26,321 bases of DNA from a virus, in IMG/VR virus record IMGVR_UViG_3300025112_000157, positions 1 through 26,321 of that record. One strand, given 5' to 3'. Below are positions 17,539 through 24,216 of this stretch, one piece after another. Both the position numbers and the translations under genes were made by a program. The notes beneath the pieces were generated by a model. It worked only from the letters and a program-made list of their open reading frames with translations, made no database searches and was not told the DNA's origin. Each line of letters starts with the position of its first letter. Position 1 is the first letter of the stretch.

Positions 17539-18159
17539 ATGAGTAGTGACAATAAGCTAAAGCTTTTAACAGAGTGGCTTCCTCTCAAGATCGATGCTGA
17601 AACAATTAAAGAAGATATGCAAAGAAATGGCGGAAGAGTCATTCTTAAGGGCGTTCTTCAAAAGTCAGACACATTGAATCAAAATGGAAGAATTTATCCA
17701 AAATCAATTCTTGAAAGAGAAGTAAAAAATTATCAAAAATTTATTAGAGAGAATCGTGCACTTGGTGAGTGTGATCATCCAGATTCTTCAGTAGTTGAAC
17801 TAAAGAATGCATCTCACATTGTAAGGGAGGCTTACATGGAAGACGATGTCTGCCTTGGGGCTGTCGAGCTTCTTGATACACCTAGCGGAAAGATTCTTAA
17901 AAGTCTAGTTGAGTCAGGAGTTACGCTTGGAATATCGTCAAGAGGGGTTGGCACAACAAAGAGACAGGGAGATACACAAATTGTTCAAGATGATTTTCAA
18001 CTAATATGTTTTGATATGGTTTCTGAGCCCTCTACACCTGGTGCATTTATGATGAATGAGGGAAGAGAGATAAAAAGAGATGATCTAGATAAGATTTTTA
18101 CTAAGAGTGACAGGGTCGATAGAATATTTAATGAAATATTGGCTTGGGGAGATGAATAA
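17539..18159 (+). CDS. Prohead core protease (gp21-like)
   Basis: 206 residues from the ATG at 17539; a GTG directly before it (17536, overlapping the previous stop) is an alternative, but GGAG at 17530 is better spaced for the ATG. It belongs to the herpesvirus assemblin-like serine protease fold used by T4 gp21. GRIYPKSILEREV (about 50-62), GECDHPDSSVVELK with catalytic H80, and TLGISSRGVG with nucleophile S133 or S134 are the family hallmarks; VSEPSTPGAF follows the core. The enzyme degrades the scaffold and trims capsid proteins at L/I-x-E sites when the prohead is complete. Such sites follow the N-terminal motifs of several neighbouring proteins and lie at E61 of the capsid protein. Confidence 0.92.
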   Translation: MSSDNKLKLLTEWLPLKIDAETIKEDMQRNGGRVILKGVLQKSDTLNQNGRIYPKSILEREVKNYQKFIRENRALGECDHPDSSVVELKNASHIVREAYMEDDVCLGAVELLDTPSGKILKSLVESGVTLGISSRGVGTTKRQGDTQIVQDDFQLICFDMVSEPSTPGAFMMNEGREIKRDDLDKIFTKSDRVDRIFNEILAWGDE

Positions 18160-18626
18160 TGGCTGAATACTATCCAGAAAGAGGCGCCGGTCCAAATTTT
18201 GTTCCGGCATATCAGGTTTCCGGTGTCCCGTTTGTGACATCTTCATTGCAATCTGGAACTGCAACGCCTGGCGTCCTGGGAACAACCCCGGAGAGAATAG
18301 ACTTTCCCTATGTTACTAGATTCTTTCATGTTCAAAATCATGGTGAAAATCCTCTAAGAGTTGGATTTTCTCTAAACGGAGTTAATGCAAAGGGTCACGG
18401 AAGTGTTAGTAACTACTTTATTGTTCCTGCATCTGGATCTTCTCCAAGACTAGAGCTCAGATGCAAGTCATTATTTTTAAGAGCTGAGCATGGAAAGACT
18501 GCTTATAGTGTTCTTGCAGGATTGTCAGGAGTTGATGCTGGACAATTTCCTATCCTGACTGGAACGATATCTGGAAGCGTCCGAGCCGGACCGTCTGATG
18601 TTCCTCTGTTTGAGGGTGTTGGATAA
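18159..18626 (+). CDS. Small putative virion protein (head-associated)
   Basis: 155 residues. N-terminal Tyr/Pro/Gly-rich segment (YYPERGAGPNFVPAYQVSGV) then a beta-sandwich-like core: FPYVTRFFHVQNHGENPLRV, GFSLNGV, NYFIVPASGS, LELRCKSLFLRA. This strand order resembles small jelly-roll proteins that decorate heads or form tail-tip parts. It shares single-base overlaps with the protease before it and the next gene after it (TAATG at both ends), so it is translated in the head-assembly operon. No catalytic motif, cysteine cluster or membrane segment. Head decoration or neck protein is inferred from position and composition only. Confidence 0.5.
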   Translation: MAEYYPERGAGPNFVPAYQVSGVPFVTSSLQSGTATPGVLGTTPERIDFPYVTRFFHVQNHGENPLRVGFSLNGVNAKGHGSVSNYFIVPASGSSPRLELRCKSLFLRAEHGKTAYSVLAGLSGVDAGQFPILTGTISGSVRAGPSDVPLFEGVG

Positions 18627-19147
18627 TGGCTAAGCTATCTAGAAGCGCTCTTAAGGGAATTGTAAAAGAGTGTCTGGTAGAAATTTTGAATGAAGGTATT
18701 TTAAACGAATCTCAACAACCTTCTAGAAGATTGAGAGAGTCTTCAACGCCCACACTTGGATTAAGTGAATCAAATTCAAGATCACGTCAGTCAAGATCAA
18801 ACATTCCAGCTTCAAGAAGGTCTGGACTAGATTCTGTATCCTACGGGGTGAAAAGAGAACCTGCACCTAACGAAAAATTTGAGAAAAATGTAAAAAATGC
18901 TGTTAGAAATTTGACAGATGATCCAGTCTTATCATCTATATTTCAGGATACAGCAAGAACGACACTCCAGGAACAAAGATCATCCACACCTTCAACTAGC
19001 AATACACCAGTGGCTCATGAGGCAGCTGTTCTATCTCAGGGTGATAAGGCTGCAAAAGCAGCAGCAATGTCAGATCCCTTAGAGATGTTTGGTGAAGCAG
19101 CTAGTAATTGGGCAGCTCTTGCTTTTGAGTCAAGCGCCAGAAAGTAG
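18626..19147 (+). CDS. Putative internal head protein with targeting-like N-terminus
   Basis: 173 residues. The first 16 residues (MAKLSRSALKGIVKEC) form a basic amphipathic helix matching the openings of the proteins at 8664 and 19213. Directly after come two L-x-E sites in tandem (EILNEGILNES), the type cut by gp21 proteases. The rest is low in order: a Ser/Arg-rich stretch (about 33-70), a helix near 85-100 (NEKFEKNVKNAVRNLTDDPV), and an Ala-rich end (KAAKAAAMSDPLEMFGEAAS). T4 internal head proteins likewise have a short targeting peptide ending in an I/L-x-E site, then a basic body. An internal, protease-processed virion or core protein is inferred. Its ATG overlaps the previous stop by one base. 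Confidence 0.55.
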   Translation: MAKLSRSALKGIVKECLVEILNEGILNESQQPSRRLRESSTPTLGLSESNSRSRQSRSNIPASRRSGLDSVSYGVKREPAPNEKFEKNVKNAVRNLTDDPVLSSIFQDTARTTLQEQRSSTPSTSNTPVAHEAAVLSQGDKAAKAAAMSDPLEMFGEAASNWAALAFESSARK

Positions 19148-19165
19148 ATTAAGTATTTTTGACTT

Positions 19166-19195
19166 GACGTAATATGTATACATGTAACTTACGTC
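19166..19195. promoter_or_regulatory. Inverted repeat with nested palindrome in the leader of the 19213 gene
   Basis: GACGTAA (19166-19172) and TTACGTC (19189-19195) are perfect inverted repeats 16 bases apart, and a ten-base perfect palindrome, ATGTATACAT (19174-19183), lies between them. The block sits in one of the few true gaps of the head operon, just ahead of an AGGAG ribosome binding site (19202-19206). It could be an operator, an RNA hairpin affecting processing or translation, or a weak attenuator; no U-tract follows, so it is not a standard terminator. A TTGACT at 19159 makes a poor promoter match. Confidence 0.5.
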
Positions 19196-19212
19196 TCAAA
19201 TAGGAGAGTCAA

Positions 19213-19449
19213 ATGGCCAGAGTTAAAAAACTCACACACAATAGACTTAAACAGCTTGTTCTTGAAGAAAAAAGAAAGATAAACGTTAGTGCAGATGAAG
19301 TTGATGCCAAGGATATGGCAAATACTCTTGCTAAAAATGTTGACTATCTTAAAGCTCTTAAAATTCATGAAGCAAAACTAACAAAAAAGCTTAAAAAGAT
19401 TCTAAAAGAAAAAGCAAGAGTTAAGAAAACCATTATAAGAGAATTATAA
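19213..19449 (+). CDS. Small basic coiled-coil protein, putative prohead core protein
   Basis: 78 residues, very rich in lysine. The N-terminus (KKLTHNRLKQLVLEEKRK) fits the helix motif of the proteins at 8664 and 18626 and contains an L-E-E site. Residues about 45-78 form a charged helix with heptad-like Leu/Ile spacing (YLKALKIHEAKLTKKLKKIL). Short, basic, helical proteins encoded near the scaffold in T4-like phages (gp67, gp68 and internal proteins) belong to the prohead core; the same is inferred here from position and composition. A clear AGGAG ribosome binding site precedes the ATG, and an unusual inverted repeat lies upstream at 19166-19195. Confidence 0.55.
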   Translation: MARVKKLTHNRLKQLVLEEKRKINVSADEVDAKDMANTLAKNVDYLKALKIHEAKLTKKLKKILKEKARVKKTIIREL

Positions 19450-19450
19450 T

Positions 19451-19981
19451 ATGCCAACACACAAGCAAGGAACTGTAACACCTCTCGGTCCAGCAGGAGA
19501 TGGAGGCCTTGGAAAAAGAAATGATGTAAATCTTAAAGCTTCTTTTTCTAGCTCGCCGTTATACAGCGACTATAATGAGAAAACTGTTCTAGATATCGGT
19601 GTTTCGTCTTTAAATGGTGCTGGTGGAAGCGGCGATAAGCTGACTGGAACGGCCAAGGGAATTGTCAACGATGCTGGTCATACTTTTGGTACTTTTGATT
19701 TAAATTATTCATCCTCACCCACTATGCTAGATGTTAAAACAGGCGGAGGGGGACTACCATCTTCGCCATATGTCCCAAATCTAACGTCACCTGGTCCTGG
19801 AAGCGTGTTTCCAAATGATCAGGATGCTTTTACAGGAGAGCTCCCAGATCCCGGTGTAGAGTTTGGGACAGGACTTGGGGGACTTGCTACACCGTCAGAT
19901 ACAGCAAAGGGAATATCAGGTCAAACAATTGGATCATATATATCTGGTAGGTCTTATGAGGGATCTGACGGAAGGGTATAG
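19451..19981 (+). CDS. Glycine/serine/proline-rich low-complexity protein, putative virion component
   Basis: 176 residues of mostly Gly, Ser, Pro, Thr and Asp, with no hydrophobic core that I can see. Motifs include PLGPAGDGGLGKRNDVN, SSSPLYSDYNEKTVLDIG and repeated short SSP/PGPGS units; the end reads TIGSYISGRSYEGSDGRV. It is probably disordered. The start is one base after the previous stop and lacks its own Shine-Dalgarno, so it depends on translational coupling. Its position among head genes suggests a virion or core role. No family recognised. Confidence 0.5.
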   Translation: MPTHKQGTVTPLGPAGDGGLGKRNDVNLKASFSSSPLYSDYNEKTVLDIGVSSLNGAGGSGDKLTGTAKGIVNDAGHTFGTFDLNYSSSPTMLDVKTGGGGLPSSPYVPNLTSPGPGSVFPNDQDAFTGELPDPGVEFGTGLGGLATPSDTAKGISGQTIGSYISGRSYEGSDGRV

Positions 19982-19983
19982 AG

Positions 19984-20655
19984 TTGAAGAAAAAGAGCAT
20001 TCTTGCTGAAAGAAGAAAAAGAGTGCTCGGCTCAAGACAGGCTGGCATAAAAGGACCCCCTGCAACAGCATATACCCCATATGACGATAGAAAGGGTGCC
20101 GGATACGGCACAATAGATCCAAAGTTTGATATCACATATCAAAAAGGGTCAGTTTATCCGTATGTTGAAGAGCCATCAGACATTGAAGACACTGACGGTC
20201 CATTTGATGAAGATACAGAGTCTTTAGATAGATTTGTTAGAATGGTTAACATGGGTGTATATAGAAATGATCCCTCAAGAAGACAGGACAGGGCTTCATT
20301 TGTATCAAATCAAAGAATTAGAATTCCAGAGTCAAATATTTCCATGAGAAAGGGAGATAGGCTTCATGGAACAATTTCTCCTATACCAAAGAGCGAGCTC
20401 TACGGAAGCTTTGATGGACCTGCTGTGGGAGGATCATCTGCAAATGTTGCGTTTAATCCGGGCCCACTCAAGAGGACAGGAACACAATACGGAACATCTA
20501 GAGCCCCCCTATATCTAGGGTCAATTGATGAAGATCCTGGTGAAGATATTACAGCTTACACTCTTGAAGATATCCTATATCCTGATGATAAAGCTGTCGC
20601 ACGAGCTAAAAAGGCTGTAGAAAAACAAAAAAATAGATCAAAAAAGCTATCTTAA
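19984..20655 (+). CDS. Tyr/Gly/Arg-rich putative virion protein, TTG start
   Basis: 223 residues from a TTG at 19984. No in-frame ATG exists before the conserved-looking region, and GGAAGG eight bases upstream supports TTG. The N-terminus is strongly basic (MKKKSILAERRKRVLGSR) and includes an L-A-E site; the middle is acidic (EEPSDIEDTDGPFDEDTESL); later parts are rich in Gly, Pro and Tyr, and the last 30 residues are a basic helix (DDKAVARAKKAVEKQKNR). Charge blocks like these suggest binding to DNA or to capsid partners. It lies two bases after the preceding gene and 61 before the scaffold gene. Family not recognised. Confidence 0.5.
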   Translation: MKKKSILAERRKRVLGSRQAGIKGPPATAYTPYDDRKGAGYGTIDPKFDITYQKGSVYPYVEEPSDIEDTDGPFDEDTESLDRFVRMVNMGVYRNDPSRRQDRASFVSNQRIRIPESNISMRKGDRLHGTISPIPKSELYGSFDGPAVGGSSANVAFNPGPLKRTGTQYGTSRAPLYLGSIDEDPGEDITAYTLEDILYPDDKAVARAKKAVEKQKNRSKKLS

Positions 20656-20716
20656 GTTGAAATGTCTTTGTAGTTTATGCTGGTGTGAAATAATTAAATT
20701 TTGAGGAGCGTTACGT

Positions 20717-22156
20717 ATGTCTAATACACTTTATGATGAAGCGATTGCAGATGCTAAAAAACTTAGAGAACTTGCAGAGAAAAATGCAAAGCAGGCAATT
20801 ATTGAAGCTGTTACACCAAAGATTAGGAAATTTATAGAAGATCAACTAATCAATGATGCAAACAGCGAGAAAGATGAAAGTCTATTAGAGGATATTTCAC
20901 GTGCAATGAGTCAAATAGATGAGTCTGGCTCTGATGTTGTATTAAGTGAAGGTGCTCTTGATGCTTTGATGGGAATTATAGATTCTAATGACGATCTAAG
21001 GGATGTTGAAAAAAGAAAATTTGAGAATGCACTTAGTGAAACAGCTCAAAATCTTAATTCAAGAGAAAGAGAAAAACTTTTAGAGATAACTAGAAAGCTT
21101 AAGAAAGATGTGGGAACTTTATCCCACGATGACATAGTTATAGGGCAGGAATTAAATAATATTAATATTAAGGAGAATTCTGAAATGCCAAGAAAGAATG
21201 AGACTCTTTATGAAGTCGATCTTAATGACATTACAAGTGGCCTATTTGAGTCATCAAATAATGTCAATGAGGCTGACTTAGAAGAGAAGGCAATTAGAGA
21301 GCTTATGAGCTCTATGACAGAGGATGATCATGAAGAATCATCAGATCCAATGTCTGAGATCTATAAGCTTCTAGAGCAGGATGATGAAGCTGCCTTACCA
21401 GCTGAAGAAGATCCTGCTGCTTTACCAGCTGAAGATCCCGGTGCCCTACCTGCTGATGAGGGCCCTGAGCTTCCTCCTGCGATAGATGACGCTATTGCAG
21501 CCCTTGAAGATGCAATAGCTGGTGCCGTCGGCGGCGGCGAGGCTGAAGCTGAACTGGAACCTGGCATTGAAGATCTCGGGGCTGAAGCACCGGCAGGTGT
21601 AGATGACCTAGCAGAAACAGTCGAAGTTGATCTAGACATGCTTAGATCAGAAATTAGACGTATGAAGAATCTCTCAGAAGGCGGTGGTAAGAAAACTCAC
21701 CAGCTCGAAGAGGGAAGCGGAGACGTCACACAAGAGAATCGAAAGTTGCGCAGAGCTATCTTAAATCAAGGACGTCAAAATCGATCCTTGGGCTCTAAGC
21801 TCGATGAATACAGAAGTGCAGTTCAATCACTTCGTGAGCAATTAACAGAGATGAATCTGTTCAATGCGAAGCTTCTTTATGTAAATAAGATGCTTCAGAA
21901 CGGAGATGTCTCATCATCGCAGCGTCGATCCATAATAGAGGCTCTCGATAGCGCTCGAAGCCTTCGGGAGGTAAAGCTCCTTTATAAGAGCCTTGCCGAG
22001 TCTATCGGGAATCGAAAGAGTGGAAGAACGCTGAATGAGTCAGCGGTCCGAAGAAATCTCGGTTCCGCATCGCGAGCCACACGTCAGGCTTCATCTACCA
22101 ATAGTCAGGTAGCAGAGGTCAGTAGGTGGGCAACACTCGCGGGAATTAACAAATAA
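20717..22156 (+). CDS. Prohead scaffolding core protein (gp22-like)
   Basis: 479 residues (T4 gp22 is 269). Three parts are visible: a helical Lys/Glu-rich N-terminal half (about 1-200); an acidic Ala/Pro-rich linker with imperfect ALPAE-DP repeats (about 222-250) and a Gly/Ala/Glu segment to about 305; and a C-terminal coiled coil with SLREQLTEMNLFNAKLLYVN and SSSQRRSIIEALDSARSLRE followed by VKLLYKSL, a pattern I recognise from gp22-type scaffolds. It would form the core on which the capsid assembles and then be degraded by the gp21-like protease. It directly precedes the capsid gene, as in T4. From about 21655 codon use changes: arginine moves from AGA/AGG to CGN, as in the capsid gene. 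GAGGAG precedes the ATG. Confidence 0.82.
   Translation: MSNTLYDEAIADAKKLRELAEKNAKQAIIEAVTPKIRKFIEDQLINDANSEKDESLLEDISRAMSQIDESGSDVVLSEGALDALMGIIDSNDDLRDVEKRKFENALSETAQNLNSREREKLLEITRKLKKDVGTLSHDDIVIGQELNNINIKENSEMPRKNETLYEVDLNDITSGLFESSNNVNEADLEEKAIRELMSSMTEDDHEESSDPMSEIYKLLEQDDEAALPAEEDPAALPAEDPGALPADEGPELPPAIDDAIAALEDAIAGAVGGGEAEAELEPGIEDLGAEAPAGVDDLAETVEVDLDMLRSEIRRMKNLSEGGGKKTHQLEEGSGDVTQENRKLRRAILNQGRQNRSLGSKLDEYRSAVQSLREQLTEMNLFNAKLLYVNKMLQNGDVSSSQRRSIIEALDSARSLREVKLLYKSLAESIGNRKSGRTLNESAVRRNLGSASRATRQASSTNSQVAEVSRWATLAGINK
21379..21475 (+). repeat. Short in-frame degenerate repeats coding ALPAE-DP in the scaffold linker
   Basis: Three to four imperfect copies of a unit of about 27-30 bases encode AALPAEEDP, AALPAEDP, GALPADEGP and a decayed ELPP. 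They sit at the boundary between the scaffold's N-terminal half and its coiled-coil end, so they probably act as a flexible acidic linker that can vary in length between strains. The long open frame on the opposite strand here is a by-product of the repeat. Confidence 0.65.
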
Positions 22157-22182
22157 ATTCATCAAACTTAGGAGAAATTAAG

Positions 22183-24123
22183 ATGAGTAAATCCTTTACG
22201 TTAAATCAATTAACAGAAGGCATTCGTCAGCGTCACCTGGGTGCACAGAACAGAAGACTTGTTGAGAAGTGGTCACGTACCGGTCTTCTCAGAGGTCTTG
22301 ACGGACAGCACCGAGAGAACATGGCAAGCCTTTTAGAAAACCAGGCTGCACAGCTACTTAGAGAGGCAAACTCTGTTGGTACCGGTGCTGGTGCTGGTTC
22401 AGCTTCTGGTGACCTTCAAGGGTTCACCAACATTGCTTTCCCAATCGTTCGTCGTGTTTTCGGCGGTCTGGTTGCAAATGAGCTTGTTTCAATCCAGCCA
22501 ATGAGCCTTCCTTCCGGTCTGCTCTTCTATCTGGACTACACATACGGCTCACGTCGTGGTGGTGATACTAACAATGCTACTGGCGCTGCCGGTTCAGCAG
22601 ATGCTCAGACCTATAAGATGGGTCAGTCAATCTACAACCTTCCTACTGGAAAGGGAGTCCGTTCAGGCTCTACTGCAGTTGGAGGCCATTACGACCTAGT
22701 TGGCGCTGGATTCACTAAGGTTCACAAGACCACTGAGGCAATTACCGTTGCAGCTTCTGGTGCATATGGAAATACTGCTGATGCAATTACAGTTGCTACG
22801 AAAGCAGTTGCAACAGGTACAGATGGAAAACTTCTTCAGTTCGATCCACAGCTTACAAGACTTATTGAAGGCGACCCTGGTCAGAACGGAGATGGAATAT
22901 TCTCATTCGTTCTATGGAACCTGAGTTCATTCCCATCAAGCATTGATCTTACACAGGCAAAAGAAGTTGGTCTTTTCTCAACTACAGCTGCCGGTGTAGA
23001 TCCAACATCTACAACAGAGCTAGGATACTGTGACATACCTGATTCAATACAGGCAGGAAACGGAATTCTAAATGTTCGACGTCTGAATCAGCTTGGTACA
23101 TACAACTCAAACACTGGTATATTCACATCAAATCCATTTGCTGATAGAAATACATCAAACGGTGTTCTACTGACAGTCGTGTCAGGTGCAACAAGAGTTA
23201 GAACAGTTCCTCACCAGGTTCTGATCACAGCTTCTTATGTGATCTCGCCAACACTTACTGTTGATAGTTCTGACGGTGCAGCTCTTACGATTCCATCGTT
23301 TGAGTCCAACTTCAGTTCATCCTCACCTTCACCGATCATCCCTGAGATCGACATCAAGATCGAGTCAATCGCTGTTACAGCGGTAACCCGTAAGCTACGT
23401 GCTCGCTGGTCACCAGAACTTGCTCAGGACCTGAATGCTTACCACAGCCTTGACGCTGAGGTTGAGCTCACACAGATCCTCTCAGAGCAGGTCGCACTCG
23501 AGATCGATAGAGAGATTCTTAATGATCTACTCGTTGAAGCACAGGGAGCTAACTACTACTGGTCACGTCTACCAGGTAAGTTTGTTAACAAGAGATCAGG
23601 CGCTGAAGCCACCAAGGCTAGTTCACTAGCTTCAGGTCCTCAGTTTACTGGTACTGTTCGCGAATGGTACGAGACACTAGTTGAGACAATCATCGATGTT
23701 GCTAACGAGATCCACAGAAAGACACTTCGTGGTTCCGCTAACTTCCTCGTGACCTCACCAGATGTTGCTACAATCTTCGAGTCATCGGTTCTCTACAAGC
23801 CATCACTCAAGATCGACGGCGACGGACAGGTTGGTGCTCCATTCTCACTGGGTGCTGCACAGATCGGTTCTCTAAGCAACCGCTTCACAGTCTACAAGGA
23901 TCCGTACTTCCCACGGAACAAGGTCCTCGTCGGCTACAAGGGTGGAAGCTATCTAGAGACAGGTTACGTATACGCACCTTACGTACCGCTGATCGTCACT
24001 CCTACTATCTTCCAGCCGGAAGACTTCACACCCCGTAAGGGCGTGATGACCCGGTACGGCAAGAAGATGGTTCGTGCTGACTTCTACGGTACAGTAACAT
24101 GTATGGATATGGACGTTATCTAA
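22183..24123 (+). CDS. Major capsid protein (gp23-like, HK97 fold)
   Basis: 646 residues, about 125 more than T4 gp23. Family-specific segments include VANELVSIQPMSLPSGLLFY (about 104-123), then TRKLRARWSPELAQDLNAYH with DAEVELTQILSEQVALEIDR (about 400-445), and near the end NKVLVGYKGGSYLETGYVYA with APYVPL and TRYGKKM. The first 61 residues form a delta-like propeptide; QLLRE followed by ANSVGT at E61 resembles the T4 cleavage point (FLTE then AEIGG at E65). Residues about 187-385 form a long insert between the two conserved halves, rich in Thr, Gly and Asp, where T4 has a shorter insertion domain. Codons are more CGT/GGT/CTG-rich than elsewhere, as expected for the most abundant virion protein. 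AGGAG precedes the ATG; a strong terminator follows. Confidence 0.95.
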   Translation: MSKSFTLNQLTEGIRQRHLGAQNRRLVEKWSRTGLLRGLDGQHRENMASLLENQAAQLLREANSVGTGAGAGSASGDLQGFTNIAFPIVRRVFGGLVANELVSIQPMSLPSGLLFYLDYTYGSRRGGDTNNATGAAGSADAQTYKMGQSIYNLPTGKGVRSGSTAVGGHYDLVGAGFTKVHKTTEAITVAASGAYGNTADAITVATKAVATGTDGKLLQFDPQLTRLIEGDPGQNGDGIFSFVLWNLSSFPSSIDLTQAKEVGLFSTTAAGVDPTSTTELGYCDIPDSIQAGNGILNVRRLNQLGTYNSNTGIFTSNPFADRNTSNGVLLTVVSGATRVRTVPHQVLITASYVISPTLTVDSSDGAALTIPSFESNFSSSSPSPIIPEIDIKIESIAVTAVTRKLRARWSPELAQDLNAYHSLDAEVELTQILSEQVALEIDREILNDLLVEAQGANYYWSRLPGKFVNKRSGAEATKASSLASGPQFTGTVREWYETLVETIIDVANEIHRKTLRGSANFLVTSPDVATIFESSVLYKPSLKIDGDGQVGAPFSLGAAQIGSLSNRFTVYKDPYFPRNKVLVGYKGGSYLETGYVYAPYVPLIVTPTIFQPEDFTPRKGVMTRYGKKMVRADFYGTVTCMDMDVI

Positions 24124-24144
24124 GATAACAACATAGCTAAAGCT

Positions 24145-24175
24145 GAGGCGGCTCTTCGGGGCCGCCTCTTTTTTT
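24145..24175 (+). terminator. Strong rho-independent terminator after the major capsid gene
   Basis: Perfect GAGGCGGC/GCCGCCTC stem (24145-24152 and 24161-24168) extends through T-G and C-G pairs to a C(UUCG)G tetraloop (24155-24158), followed by seven T. It lies 22 bases after the capsid stop and would close the head operon. The UUCG loop and GC-rich stem stand out in AT-rich surroundings. Confidence 0.93.
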
Positions 24176-24180
24176 ATTTG

Positions 24181-24216
24181 TTAACTGATTTTAGAAGAAT
24201 CGGTAAGATTTTTAAA
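24181..24216 (+). promoter_or_regulatory. Possible promoter at the start of the sulfotransferase gene
   Basis: TTAACT (24181-24186), 17 bases, TAAGAT (24204-24209), then six bases to the ATG at 24216. Each box matches the consensus at four of six positions. It sits right after the capsid terminator, where a new promoter is needed. The expected RNA start coincides with the ATG. GGTAAG at 24202 could alternatively be a poor ribosome binding site on a longer transcript. Confidence 0.35.

Noticed and set aside
20656-20716. Promoter for the scaffold gene (TTGTAG, 17 bases, TAATTA)
   Set aside because: Both boxes match poorly and the gene can be read from upstream; not distinguishable from chance.
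21361-21639. 92-codon minus-strand open frame rich in Ser, Ala and Pro
   Set aside because: It is a by-product of the repeated ALPAE-DP coding in the scaffold gene.
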